DNA from: Phymatolithon calcareum
Lineage: Eukaryota > Rhodophyta > Florideophyceae > Hapalidiales
Assembly (NCBI GenBank): GCA_977006965.1
Contig: OZ345369.1
Location: 434,001 to 498,000, forward strand
Reading direction: 5' to 3'
DNA length: 64,000 nt
Shown: positions 8,839 through 19,753 of the stretch, one piece after another
How the letters are laid out: every line of letters begins with the position of its first letter
How positions within the stretch are numbered: position 1 is the first letter of the stretch
The notes under the pieces: generated by a model
Told to the model about the DNA's origin: nothing
The model's database searches: none
What the model saw: only the letters and a program-made list of their open reading frames with translations
Position numbers and translations under genes: made by a program

Positions 8839-9743
8839 GAGGAAATTCACTACATGTCCACCAAAAATTGGTAAAATTCACTACATGGCCATCTCTAGCT
8901 AAATGTAGTACTCATCTGTTACGAGTACGACGGTGCTCTGTAAGCATGTCGTCGTATTCTCTGCAGCGCCCGACAAACAACATTCCCGCACTAACCACTC
9001 CGAAATCATGGAAAAGAAGGAGCTCTTGCTACAGGTGGGCGACTACGCTGAATCAAGCTTTGACGGCGTTGTCAACGTCGTGATCTCCCACATCACGTCG
9101 ATGGACAAGGCCCACCTCGTGGCGAAACGCAACAAGTGTGCGAAGCACTTTTGTACGCTTTTAGTCGCTTGGTGCAGCCTCGGTATCGTTGGACCGGTGG
9201 AACAAGCACTAGTTCAGGGACGTGTGGATGTTGAAAACGTGGACCAAGCAGCATGGGGCCAATACCACGCGTGTAGCAGTCACTGGAGACCAGCCAGTGC
9301 AGGATGATTTGGTGCCGTTTGACCTTGTGTCTAGACCGGGCCGCAAGTGCAAGAAGCCCTACTTTCCGTCCGAAACGAGGGCCCGTCACTGCTCCTCGTG
9401 CGGAAACACTGGTCACTTTTCGCATGCCTCCGAGAGACCCAACATCCAGAACGTCGTCGAGGCGAAACGAAAACACATCGACAAAGCGGCACAGTCCATG
9501 ATCATCGACCTTACCGCCTGCGATGATGAAGATGCTACTTGCGACGAGGATCTAAAGCGTAGAGCGTAGTGTGTACAACAAATTTTACTGTCCCATAGTT
9601 TGCTTTGACAAACGGATGAGTAGTAGATTTGGCTAGAGTGAGTAATGATAGTACGCTTGACCAGGGGTGAGTAGTAGATTTGGCTAGAGATGGCCATGTA
9701 GTGAATTTTACCAATTTTTGGTGGCCATGTAGTGAATTTCCTC
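8839..9743 (+). mobile_element. MULE-1: MULE-type DNA transposon, 905 bp, TIRs and about 9-bp target duplication
   Basis: The terminal inverted repeats are about 78 bp: left 8839-8916, right 9666-9743, differing at only a few positions and starting GAGGAAATTC. Each TIR holds two copies of AATTCACTACATG(G/T)CCA about 34 bp apart. Flanks read A-T8-C on the left (8829-8838) and A-T7-C on the right (9744-9752), a 9-10 bp target duplication that differs by one T in the homopolymer. Long TIRs with 9-10 bp duplications are the Mutator-like hallmark. Subterminal repeats GAGTAGTAGATTTGGCTAGA occur twice inside the right end. It encodes one small gene and no transposase catalytic core, so it is non-autonomous. 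Confidence 0.85.
9008..9569 (+). pseudogene. MULE-1 internal gene: small protein with degenerate CCHC zinc knuckle, one frameshift
   Basis: The Met at 9008 is supported because MULE-2 has the aligned Met at 15541 with matching start (MEKKELLLQVGDY here, MVTKELVLRVVDC there). The first frame runs to about 9270 and continues in another frame near VAVTGDQPVQDDLVPF. Near the C-terminus, C.SCGNTGH.SHAS is a zinc knuckle whose last Cys is Ser. The tail is DLTACDDEDATCDEDL and ends at TAG 9569. Zinc knuckles often end MULE transposases, so this may be the captured C-terminus of one. That is inference: the DDE core and SWIM finger are not visible. A single lost or gained base near 9250-9300 breaks the frame. 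Confidence 0.6.
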
Positions 9744-9752
9744 ATTTTTTTC

Positions 9753-10212
9753 TTAACTATTTCTAGTTTTCAGAAGTGGAATTGCTTTTCAACCAAACTT
9801 TTCGTGATGTTTCAAGTTTTAGCTCAAAAGCGTGTGAAAACATTTGGAATGAATGTTTAGAAACACGTGGAATCAGCCACCTAACCCTGTGCCACGTCCT
9901 TGCCACCAATCCGCGAAATAATGATTGAAATAAGGATTTTTTGACTGGGTCTAAGCCGAGGTTTTGATGAATTCTCAAGAAGACCCCTCTGTCAATTACT
10001 CAGTACCTAATCCATACTGCTGTCAATCGCAAGGTGCAAGAAAAGCTTTCTGCGTAGATGTAAATAATTGCAATAGTGTAAGAATGTAATGTCTGAATTG
10101 CGACAGAGATCAGACCGTTCAATCTTATGGAGTTGTGGACCTCGCGCCCGCATATGGAAAGAAGTCCAGAGCGGGTACCTTGCACTAGATGTTGGTGTCG
10201 TGCAAGTCCTGT
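9753..10212. other. No recognisable gene
   Basis: AT-rich sequence with only short open frames on the minus strand and no family features. Confidence 0.35.
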
Positions 10213-10665
10213 TTAATGCTGTTGAAGATTGAGGAAGCTGTGTGTGTAGCTAAAACGGTTCATGTTGACAGTGTCGGGGTTGTGCGTAGAGAGCAGATGT
10301 CGGGTTCTGGTCTTCTTGAGAGAAGTGAGATGTAGTGATGAGATCCGTATATAAAACGAAGTGAGATTGTGGCGAATGCGAGTTGGAGCGAGAATGACAG
10401 ATACGAGCGGCAATGTCCAGATATGGTACTTTCTTGCAATACATTTGTTTCGAGAAGAATAAAGTATTTCAAGAAATAGGACGTGAGCAGTGCAATAAAT
10501 AATAAAATTGAATGTAAGGCGTCGGGCCGGGCAGTGTGACATCAATTCCGTTTCGAAAATTTTCAATGCACATCCGCGTTTACTGGCAATTTTGTCAAAA
10601 TCAAGCCGATCCGCATCTGTAAATGGATGGACGAAGCACGACATGTCCTGGAGGTGTGGGAACAA
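10213..10665 (-). CDS. Hypothetical open frame, 150 codons
   Basis: Unrecognised. The frame has a hydrophobic stretch (FNFIIYCTAHVLFLEIL) near residue 50-67 that could be a membrane segment, and a Ser/Thr/His-rich tail. It lies 62 bp downstream of the next open frame on the same strand. Composition gives no strong support for coding, and no homologue is recognised. Confidence 0.2.
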   Translation of the reverse strand: MFPHLQDMSCFVHPFTDADRLDFDKIASKRGCALKIFETELMSHCPARRLTFNFIIYCTAHVLFLEILYSSRNKCIARKYHIWTLPLVSVILAPTRIRHNLTSFYIRISSLHLTSLKKTRTRHLLSTHNPDTVNMNRFSYTHSFLNLQQH

Positions 10666-10727
10666 TCGTAATTGTTAAAAAGAACTCAAATTGCGTAAGT
10701 GCAATTTTTGAGTAAAATTTAACGATA

Positions 10728-11180
10728 CTAAAGAATTTCGAATTTCTCAACATCATTATTGACTGAATATTGCTCTTCGTACGCCTTCATCTCTACATAG
10801 ACAACTTTTGCCGAGCTCTCACGCCACGCTAGGTTATACTTGGCATCAATATGCTCCTGTACTGCGAAGGAAAGGGGTATGTGTGTGACAGATATGACGC
10901 TCTCTGAACTACGCTCACGAAATTTCTTCAATGCATCCTCAAATCTCGAATATTTAGAATGAAAAACATAGAAATCGCCAGGAGATTCGGAACTTATAAA
11001 GCAATCCCTAGGGCTCTCATGAGCTTCCAATTGTTCGTGTTCTTGTCCAAATTGGCGACAATGGACGTATGCAGCACATTGAAGTACGGAATATTCGTGT
11101 TCACTACTTCCCCTCTTCAAGGGTGGTGTACGGCATAGCTCGCATTCGAATCGCATTACGAAAGTTTCAAGTGTTAGCAA
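10728..11180 (-). CDS. Hypothetical open frame, 150 codons, charged
   Basis: Unrecognised. The N-terminal part has a Cys cluster (CELCRTPP). The rest is rich in Glu, Lys and Ser with heptad-like charge (SRFEDALKKFRERSSESV), more protein-like than its surroundings. It might be an exon of a gene that includes 11398-11712 on the same strand, but I could not define splice sites. Confidence 0.3.
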   Translation of the reverse strand: MLTLETFVMRFECELCRTPPLKRGSSEHEYSVLQCAAYVHCRQFGQEHEQLEAHESPRDCFISSESPGDFYVFHSKYSRFEDALKKFRERSSESVISVTHIPLSFAVQEHIDAKYNLAWRESSAKVVYVEMKAYEEQYSVNNDVEKFEIL

Positions 11181-11397
11181 CGTTAGTGACTCTGTACATC
11201 AGCGCATATATCGCACGCGTGCCAACCATGGAGTCAAACAAAACACCCTTAAGCTGTTGATTAAATTCCAGAGAGTAGAAGAAAATGACTCACAAATCAT
11301 TGACACTGTGCAGCTAAATGACGGCTTACGTACATTCGGTATTTGCAAGTTAGTAGTAATGAAGTCATTTCTGTTGTCGGCAGCAGAAAAATCAAGC

Positions 11398-11712
11398 TTA
11401 AAAATCTAGGCCAAGGATGGATTTCAAGTCCTGATTCTGAAGAGATGGATTACTAAAAGTTGACGGCACTATAGACTCCGAAGTGTGCGATGTTGAATGG
11501 AAAGTATCATTCATCTCGGAGAACAGGCTGTATTCAACATTTGCAGCTTTCCATTTGCGTAGAAGTTTCGAAATGAGACGAATGGATACATCTTGGCCGT
11601 TCGCCGAGCTTGCTTCTGATGTCGAAGGATGCGGAACTATCACTTCTACCTCGCAGTAATCGCGTACCCGTTGATCGCAAATCGACAAAATGTCGCCTTC
11701 GCCTGAGGTCAA
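11398..11712 (-). CDS. Hypothetical open frame, 104 codons
   Basis: Unrecognised. The sequence looks protein-like (CEVEVIVPHPST, then ISKLLRKWKAANVEYSLF, then a Ser/Thr-rich tail ending ILGLDF). It sits upstream of the 10728-11180 frame on the same strand. About 217 bp without a shared frame separate them, which could be an intron. Confidence 0.3.
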   Translation of the reverse strand: MTSGEGDILSICDQRVRDYCEVEVIVPHPSTSEASSANGQDVSIRLISKLLRKWKAANVEYSLFSEMNDTFHSTSHTSESIVPSTFSNPSLQNQDLKSILGLDF

Positions 11713-14341
11713 AATTCCAGTATTTTTGTTATCTGGAATAACGGCCAGTGCTCTTGCTTAATTATAGACGATTCGGCCGTTGTCAGAAACGGACGGATTG
11801 TGGAACTCTTGTTTATACACGTTGTGACTCATTGGGAAACGAAGCGGTGGTCTTGATGCAGAAATGTGCAGGAGCGCGGAAATGGTTTTCGGGGGGAGGG
11901 GAATCAATAAGCATATTGCATGTCAGATTCCTTTGACGTAAATATTCGAAAATATCTGATTACAAGTCGATATGTAAGATAATGTCACACAAGGGAGCTT
12001 CGCGTCAAAAGGTGCACCACATGGCCCATCTAGTAGTCCTCTACTGTGGATACTAATCCCGGCTCTGAAGTGCTCATGCAGTGAATGATTGGAAGGACGA
12101 CAGACTCGTCCTTCGGAATCTCACATCATCAAATGCAGCCCCGCGTTGCACTTTGCAAGCGGCTCTAACCATTTTCAAAATAATTGAACATGGACGGATT
12201 AATAGAATCTCTTAGTATCTTTTGCTTGGGCAAATTTACAATTGCAATCCACACACATAATATAGGCTAGCCCTGATCGCATGATTTATACCATCATCTG
12301 TTGAAACAGGCTTATTCAAAACTGTAACAGACAGCATCCAAACCGGCTGTAATTGCATTAGTTTTTGGACAGATTATATCACTCGACGTTCAATCATGGA
12401 TTGGAACTGACATTTTCTGTCCAATATCTGGAAATGTTCCAGAAATATAGCAAATGATTTCGAAACAAGTCTCGATATATACGTAGATCATAAACAATGC
12501 ATTTCGGGCCATAATAAATCTGTTTTTTAAAACTTTGGAACGAAAACCAGAATATTCTTCAATATATCCCAGTTCGAAAGAAAATGTGCTATTTTTAGGA
12601 GTCTAGAAACTTTTCTGGATTGGATTGGAAACTAGATGCGTATATAGAGGATGCAATTCGGTTACTTAAGTTTTGTCCGTTGTTCAATGACCCAAAAATT
12701 ACTTCAAAGACCACAATAGTTCCACCATGTGCTTTCCTGGCACCGTCTATTCTACAACCCGAGCGGAAATGCGAGCCGATAGTGTATCAGTGCACACGAA
12801 AAAAAGTGATACGTTAGAATAGGAAGTGATGAATATTACTGCTTACATCTAGAACAACCCACACTTTCTCACCAGATCCTCCGCCAACATGACGCCGAAC
12901 AAGAATAGCAATATAGCTGAGACGAGGAATTTCTTCGACCTTTAGGAAGACATGTGTCTAATTTATACCACCGCTTTGCACATGGAGATTCGGTCAACGA
13001 CGTTTGCGATTATGGAAGCATTTTGAATCACGACGGCTCTGGCGTAAACTTTCGTTTTCATTGAACGGGAAAACGCATCACGAGCTCCATTACGTTCTGC
13101 ACGGCTTTTATTTGCCATAGGAAATGGCTCTGATGATAGTAGCACATGACACGTGCCCCCTTGTCAATATGTTTGCATCGACACTGGAATTTGTTGACAA
13201 TGGTTTAGACCGGTAGTTAACAGTTTTGAAGCGCGCAGCCAATTGTGTTCTACTTTTTCAAGGTCTGAATATGCCGAAATGGCGATCAGAGCACGCAATT
13301 TGCTCGTCGGCCAGAACGATATTCGAATATAATCCATCATTAGCTTCATATCGAAAGAATATACTAGGAAGATCTTTTAGCACTTATTTGATCGGCTCAA
13401 CACAGATTGCGGGACAGGCGTTCCGCGTTGTGCAGTGTGACTTTTTAGAAGAGGTTATACATTTTGAAGGAGAACTTCTAAAAGTTCTTATCGTCGAAAC
13501 GCCGTTTGAGAGCAGCTATCCTAGTAAGATATTTATTCTACAAAACAGGCCCAAAATGCACTGTGATTAAGAAGCTGGTTTATTGGAATGCGTCCTTCGT
13601 AAGCCCGAAGAAAACGTTGTGGAACAATGAGAACTTCACAAAGCATTTAAATTCAAACTTCCGCTCTCTCAGACTACTTGGACAACGTTTTCATCCGAAA
13701 ATGTTCTATTTTTCTGCTGTGACTGAATTGTGCTTTTAACTTCAAATCGTTTAATAATGCCTCGAATTGTAACAGAAGTATGATTCCGAGAGAATGCGTG
13801 GCGTTTACCCTTCAAAAATACAGGTTCATATTTTGAGATAATTTAAGCATATGATCCGGACAGTTTATCACGTAGAAAATACTATTCAATAGATCGAATC
13901 GGTAACCTGACAAGCTCATTTCTGAGCATAATTCACGAGCGGGGCTCTACTCCGTCAACAACAGTGTTGAAATGATATTCCATGCATCTTGATATGTAAT
14001 CTCTACATCTTTGCCCAGCGAGATGTGTCTTTGTTGAGGTAGGAGTGCCAAAGTCTGATCGAAGCCTTTACTTCGGACAATCGAATAAACGGGACTGAAA
14101 ATTCTCTATCAGTAATGTTCTTACTTCAATTTCCTTTGAAAGAAAAGCAAACCCTGGACGACAGGAAATATGGATCACTTGCAATGCTCTGAGACGTTGC
14201 AATATCCGCAGAAAGCTGTAATTGTATATTTATATTCCTGAAGATGATCCATTTTCCAAACAGAAAATGAGTGATTCCCAGAATTTGTACTTCAGTTCGG
14301 AATACTAGAGATGACTGACGCCATTTGATAGGCCGCGAACA
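11713..14341. other. AT-rich gene-poor stretch
   Basis: Nothing recognised. Several 60-114 codon frames (for example 13226-13570, +) lack motifs. No terminal repeats or tandem arrays were noticed. Confidence 0.35.
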
Positions 14342-14350
14342 ATTTTTGAA

Positions 14351-16382
14351 GGAGGAAATTCGCTGCTTGGACCGAAAAACGTGGCAAAATTCGCAAAAAC
14401 TACTACTCGTAATGATTTCAGATAGAAAGCCGCTTTTCATTACACGTATTTAACACCCAATTTGGGAGTAAACCTGCACCCAAAACGCTGTTTTCAGGAA
14501 TATTGTAAGTACCGATTTTCGCAAATGGCAAGCTAGCAGTGAATTTTTTTGTCGGCAATGGTAGAGAACGAAATGGAAAAGACGAAACGAACCTCGGTTC
14601 AGCGATTGCGAGAGTGAATAAGCCAGGAAGAGGCTGCAAAAATTACCAGTTCACAATTTTTCGCGGGAATGTGTCACGACAAAAGTTATCAAAAAAATAG
14701 AAAACGGCGCATGCTAGCATGCGACGAGTCGGGGGCAGTTTGTGCGCTAAATGACGGACCGCACTAAAGCTCTGCATTGGCCAAGAAGTGTCTTAAGCAT
14801 GAAAGCATTTAAAGTAAGAGCGCCTGAGGCAGACGACTGTGCACTGCAACAGCGCATGACCGAATTGATTTAGCACGACTCCTCCCAAACCACTTCGAAA
14901 CACCGCACACATATTATGATATGAATATAGTATCATTTTTTTGTAAGTTTGCTTCCTAAATCTTAGCGCCTATCGATGACACATACACTAATACTCCGAG
15001 TACAAAATCGATGTACGAGCAAACTTACATCCCCTCTCTCTTCCTAACGAAGCAAGAAGGTAGCTTGAGCGCAACATATCTGTAGTCGTAGGGGTTCACT
15101 CCACCATTTCCGAAAAAATAAATGATGTCGGCAGAGAAACAAAAAACATGGTCCGTGTAAAAATGCAAAAAAGTGCCTTTTTACTCCCAAGTTGAGTGTT
15201 AAGAGGATTTATTGAGAAGGTTCCATGTGTCCAAACTTGAGGAAAGTCGACACGTTTCTAATCGCATTATACTAGCATCGAGAGTTGTCAGTTATCTTAT
15301 TCAGAATTGCATATTATCACGTCAATGACTCGCGCCACTTCCTTCTCTTCGGTAGGGGTCCATGTACGCTTCTTCAGGGTTCTGCTGAGTGTACCAATTG
15401 ACCATGCTACTTGACTACCCATTTCTTCAATGAGCTTCCTTATCATTACACTACTAATCCGCTACGCAAAGTACTCTGCACCTCCTCCCATTCGACTGCT
15501 AAGCTAACTCGCAACGCTCTCACCCAAACCGTCTGAACTCATGGTGACGAAGGAGCTCGTGCTAAGGGTTGTTGACTGCCCTGAAGCAAACTTTGACGAA
15601 GTTGTCAACCTCGAAACCGCCCATAACACGTCTATTGCTAAGGCACAGTGACGGGAAAGTTCCCCGCGCCTTGCTTCTAAAGGAAGCACCAGGAAAAATC
15701 CTCTGAGCGGAGAATCTGCTTGTGGAGCCGGAGGTCATCGAAAGTGAAATGCTGAGGTTTGTCGTTAGCAGCCAAGTGACACCATTCCCTGTGGTAGTTT
15801 TCAGAGACTACTGCGCTACATGCTCTTGACGCCACTTCGAAGAGCACCAGAGGCCATGTAGCCAAGTCGTCGCTGCATTTTTGAACTGTTATAGACGCTT
15901 GGCGAAGCATCGAGTCGCGTTCGCCCGTGAAACAAGATCTTGTGTGGGACACATGGCTATTGATAACGTGGGCCAAGCAACACGAGGGCTTCATCATTCG
16001 TGTTGCAGTCACTGGTTACCAGCTAGTACAAGATGATTTGGTGCCGTTTGCCTTGTCGCTATGCTGGGTCGCAAACGCAAGAGGCCCTACTTCCTGGCGG
16101 AAATAAGATCCCATCAGGGCATGCGCTAGGCCGAACATCCGATATTGTGTTGAGGCGAAGCGAAAACCCATCGACAAAGCGGCTCAGTCCATGAAAATTG
16201 ACCTCACTGCCTGCGATGACGGAGATGCTACTTGCGACGAAGACCTCAAGCATAGAGAGTAGCGCATGAAATAAATATTACTTTTTTCATAAGATTATTT
16301 CCATGGAGTGCTCTTTGTATCATACCGTGTAGCGATATAGCGAATTTTGCCACCTTTTTCGGTCGATGGAGCGAATTTCCTC
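14351..16382 (+). mobile_element. MULE-2: diverged MULE-type element, 2032 bp, 9-bp target duplication
   Basis: Left TIR is at 14351-14394 and right TIR at about 16338-16382. Both read GAGGAAATTCGCT then GACCGAAAAA.GTGGCAAAATTCGC, the same core as MULE-1. The left end has one extra G. ATTTTTGAA flanks both ends exactly (14342-14350 and 16383-16391), a perfect 9-bp target duplication. The interior holds a relic of the MULE-1 gene (15541-16262) and about 1.1 kb of unrelated sequence. That includes a 16-bp palindrome CGCATGCTAGCATGCG near 14710. The exact duplication contrasts with heavy decay of the gene inside. Confidence 0.8.
15541..16262 (+). pseudogene. MULE-2 copy of the zinc-knuckle gene, decayed
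   Basis: The start (MVTKELVLRVVDCPEANFDEVVNL) aligns with MULE-1 codons from 9008. A stop (TGA in GGCACAGTGACGG) follows near 15650. About 300 bp with no counterpart in MULE-1 lies at 15660-15955. Homology resumes at GATAACGTGG(G/A)CCAAGCA and runs to CTCACTGCCTGCGATGACGG and a final TAG at 16260-16262. The zinc knuckle is lost. The extra block may be original gene sequence deleted in MULE-1, or an insertion here. Either way the protein is not made in one piece. Confidence 0.65.
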
Positions 16383-16391
16383 ATTTTTGAA

Positions 16392-17924
16392 CTCACCCCA
16401 AATGGTGAGAGCCATACTTGACCATCTTTACAGTGTTTAGAATATCTTGCGCACGCTTTTATAACATTTCCCCATTTTTCGAAGTGTTCTCTCACGACCA
16501 TTGTTATTTCTGAGAGATTAATACCAATTCGTTCTCAGGAACAAAATTATCGATTTTAATATTCCCTAAGCCGCGATGGTAAATCAACTACCTGATATCC
16601 CTAACTGACAGATGAACCGCGTTGCCTTGAAATGAAGCCAGGTAACAAGAGGCGACGGTGGCCATTGTGTAGTTGAGTGGACTTTCGCCTATCCAATTGG
16701 TCTATTGGTCAACTTTGGTTCTTTTGTTGTATTCAACGTCTGACATTTCGTAGATTAGTCCAGATTCATATTTACTGTATTAATTCCTCCCCGAACACTG
16801 TCAGAGCCACATGGCCACATAAGCTGTCGTCCGCTATGCTATGATACGTGAGAAACGTTTGGCTTATCTTGAATTACCATAAAACGTGTTCGGGGTTGCT
16901 TCTACGACTCCAAGCGGCCACTGACGTTCTTAATCAACCTCCCGAACTGAACACTTTCTCGCGAAGAGTGCTTACATTCGACGACGCAGAGGCGTCGTAC
17001 TGACGTTTGCAGACTTCGTCCGGTCAGCCACATCCATATTCCTGATAGGCATCAAGCGTCGTTCTACCTGCTCGTTTCCCCTAACTCGGTGTTCGAGTCT
17101 GCTCTAGTAAGATAGAGAAGAGAAAGGCATATATCTTGGTCTCTGCTGAGCGTGCTGCATGACCTAATCTCAAGATGAACAATGAAGGAAACACGACAGC
17201 TGGGAGTGCAACTTCCAGTGAGAAGCTTGTGCCGATGGCGCAAGAGAGTCAAACGTGCTGTACAGCTACATTTATACATGAATTGTTATTCATCCTTGGT
17301 CTACCGCTGAGGTGGAGAGAGCGACAGCCGTGTGCAGATACTGTTAGAGTCTCATGCGTTCTGTGTGCAAAGAGACATATTGGGACAAGAAGATGATTTC
17401 CCTATAAATATCAAGCGCCAGAAGCAAATAAAGGAGAATAATGAGCTATCATGACATTTTCATGGTGCGTTGCGGTATTCTAGCTTCCGTTTTTTGCCTA
17501 CTCAAAGTACAGATCATCGCGTAAAAGTTTGAGGTCGGAAAAAAAATTTATTAGGGTCTAATGCATCCCCAACAATTCGAAAAGAAATTCGCTGGGGAGG
17601 AGGAGACGTTTATCGTGTAGTTCGCTGGACAATGCCAAAAAACATTCAAATTTCAAGGTTTCCGCCTCGCGATGTGGACGACAGCGGCGATTGCGGAAGC
17701 ATCGGCGCACAAAGGAGACGCTCGCGCCTCCTGGCCGAGGGGAAGAATCCTAATAAGAGAAGCGATCCTCACTCAGAAGAAGAAGCTGAACAATCATGGC
17801 GGATGGCATCCGTTCAAGGAGCACAATGTCATTCTTAGAGATCGCTGATGTCCAGAAAGATGGATGGCAAGGAAGGTTCGAAGCTGATTGAGCATGACAA
17901 CAATCTCAGGGAAATAATGTTGCG
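16392..17924. other. Gene-poor stretch, possibly 5' part of LINE-B near its right end
   Basis: No clear gene. A short inverted repeat (ACGACGCAGAGGCGTCGT) is near 16980. The frame at 17632-17838 (MPKNIQISRFPPRDV, basic, Glu-rich end) lies just left of the copia insertion and could be the start of the LINE-B ORF1 region that resumes at 22552. That link is inference from position only. Confidence 0.3.
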
Positions 17925-17929
17925 CCGAG

Positions 17930-18161
17930 TGTTGGATTACTTGTTTTCTTTATTCAGTTGTCCGGCCTACCGCTACCTATATACTAGCGGGCAGCCCGGC
18001 GGTCGCCTGGCGACCGGTGTGCCAGGCGAATGGTATGCCAGGCGACTCGTGCGCCAGGCGTAGGGTACGGCAGTATGCTGTACACCCGCCACACGTGCAA
18101 AGCGGTGCCAGTGCAGGCATACGCGCAGAAGGGCTCGCGTGTGCGGCTTGTGTAACTGTGC
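17930..18161 (-). repeat. Copia 3' LTR
   Basis: This is 232 bp. On the minus strand it carries a TATA-like TATATAGG and the poly(A) signal AATAAA near its end (plus-strand TTTATT at 17948). Three GCCAGGCG boxes about 15 bases apart (18016-18060) and an inverted CGCCTGGCG just before them may bind regulators. The internal edge (GTAACTGTGC) differs from the other LTR's ACTATCA terminus, so its last bases have mutated. Confidence 0.9.
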
Positions 18162-18192
18162 CGGCGTTGAGGCTGGAAGAGTTGTGAAACTG

Positions 18193-18861
18193 TCAGCCCG
18201 GCGCAGCCTCGATGCCGGTGTCACGGATTCGTGCGATGCTACGGCGCAGCATAGCGAGAGGAAGCGGTTTTGTAAACATATCAGCGAGCTGCTGCGTGCC
18301 GGGGACTTGTTCTGGCAGAATTCGCTGGCGCTGCACTTGCTTTTGTATGTAGCGTGCCCGCGTGTCAATGTGCTTTGACCGTGTTGTGGGTCCATTCGCC
18401 ACAGTCATGGCGAGTGCGGCGGTGTTGTCGATGAAAAGCTTTGTAGCTGACGGGATTGGGATGCGCCATTCTTTGGTGAGCTCTTGAAGCCATGTTATTA
18501 CACGGGCCCCCTCAGAAGCGGCCATGTATTCCGCCTCACCAGAACTCAGAGTGACCGATTTCTGGAGAATAGATCGCCAAAATATGAGATCTCCGGCGTA
18601 GGAGATTGCTATTCCGGTTCTTGAGCGGCGCGTGTTTGGGCATGTGGCAAAATCCGAGTCCGAAAAGGCGCGCAGCTCAGAGTCGCCGTTTAGGCGATAG
18701 AATAAGTGTGCGTCGCGCTTCCCTGCGAGGAAACGGGCGACTCGCTGTAGGGCGGTGACGTGGCGAGCAGCGGGGTTGTGCAAGTGTCGTGCGAGATGCG
18801 AGGCGATATATCCGGCATCGTACACGACAGTGTCGACGATGAAGCGAAGGAGACCAACCAC
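18193..18861 (-). CDS. Copia RNase H
   Basis: The frame of 222 codons begins within the end of the RT and contains the copia-type RNase H: SDSDFATCPNTRRS, then TLSSGEAEYMA, LFIDNTAALAM and RSKHIDTRARYI. The acidic residues of all four motifs are present, so the domain looks catalytically complete. The closing TKPLP motif is also typical. The preceding RT is in another frame, so the polyprotein is broken at about 18690-18860. The product degrades RNA in the RNA:DNA hybrid during cDNA synthesis. Confidence 0.92.
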   Translation of the reverse strand: MVGLLRFIVDTVVYDAGYIASHLARHLHNPAARHVTALQRVARFLAGKRDAHLFYRLNGDSELRAFSDSDFATCPNTRRSRTGIAISYAGDLIFWRSILQKSVTLSSGEAEYMAASEGARVITWLQELTKEWRIPIPSATKLFIDNTAALAMTVANGPTTRSKHIDTRARYIQKQVQRQRILPEQVPGTQQLADMFTKPLPLAMLRRSIARIRDTGIEAAPG

Positions 18862-19679
18862 GCTGCTGTAGCGAAGCTTTTCGGTGTCGGAGAGCTGGGG
18901 TTCATTATCTCGGCGTGCAGAGAGTCCGCTCGTGGGTCGTGTGGAGCGGTACTCGGGTGTGCGTGCTCAAGACCGAGGTCTTTTAGCAAGCATTCGATGT
19001 GTTTTCGAACAGATAGCTTAATGCCGAGGGCAGTTCGCTCAATAGCCACACCCATGTGTTGCTGAACAGGGCGCTGCTGAACGATATTCCATTCTGACTG
19101 CAACTGTTTATACACATTATCGAGGAGATTTGGGTCTGGAGAGCTGAGGAGGAAGTCGTCAGTGTCGGCTATTAGACGCACGTATTGGTGGGTGTCGCGG
19201 TCGACGTAGATGAAGCATCCAGGTTCTGCGCTCAGCTGCGTCCATCCCCATTTTTTGAGTGATGCGTTTCTGTAGCGTTCCCAGCGGTAGCCACCATCGG
19301 GGCTGCCTTGTTGAGCGCGGCGGATGAGAACGACTTTTCCAGGGGCCGTGAATGTTCCGTCGGAGCGGCGCGGCTGCTGCATTGTGAGGCGGTGGTTCGG
19401 GTCAGAGGGTGCGTGCATGCATGCGTTGGGGACGTCGGCAGCGCGGATTTGCTCGCCAGCTAGGGCAGCGCGTGCATATAGAATGCGGCGCGCGGTGTGG
19501 GAAGGGGTCTGTGCCGCGGTCCTCGAGGCATCGTAGTAATTCCGGCGCGCATTATGTCGCCACGCACCGTGCATCGTGTGGTTACACTTTCGAGGCCACC
19601 ATCTGGTGCCGTCTTGTAGCGGTACGCCCAAAGGTGCGGCACGGGTTTGTCTGTTTCCAAAGGGTCTACAAACTCCCAT
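18690..19679 (-). pseudogene. Copia reverse transcriptase, frameshifted and with altered active site
   Basis: Recognisable RT blocks are AADVPNACMHAP (normally a D(V/A)..A(F/Y)L block), KKWGWTQLSAEPGCFIY and the catalytic region. The active site reads LIADTDDFLL instead of the usual (Y/F)VDD, so the first position of the motif is altered although both Asp remain. The first about 60 residues do not look like RT and are probably out of frame. It overlaps the RNase H frame by 170 bp. RT function is doubtful. Confidence 0.8.
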
Positions 19680-19753
19680 ACTTCAAGATCGATGCTGCGG
19701 TCGATAAATTGATCATGCGCCCGTGTCCATTCGCGTGCGAACTGTGCGTGTGG

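Noticed and set aside
10213-11712. A multi-exon minus-strand gene joining three open frames
   Set aside because: Composition is suggestive, but no splice sites or domain could be supported. They are kept as separate low-confidence frames.
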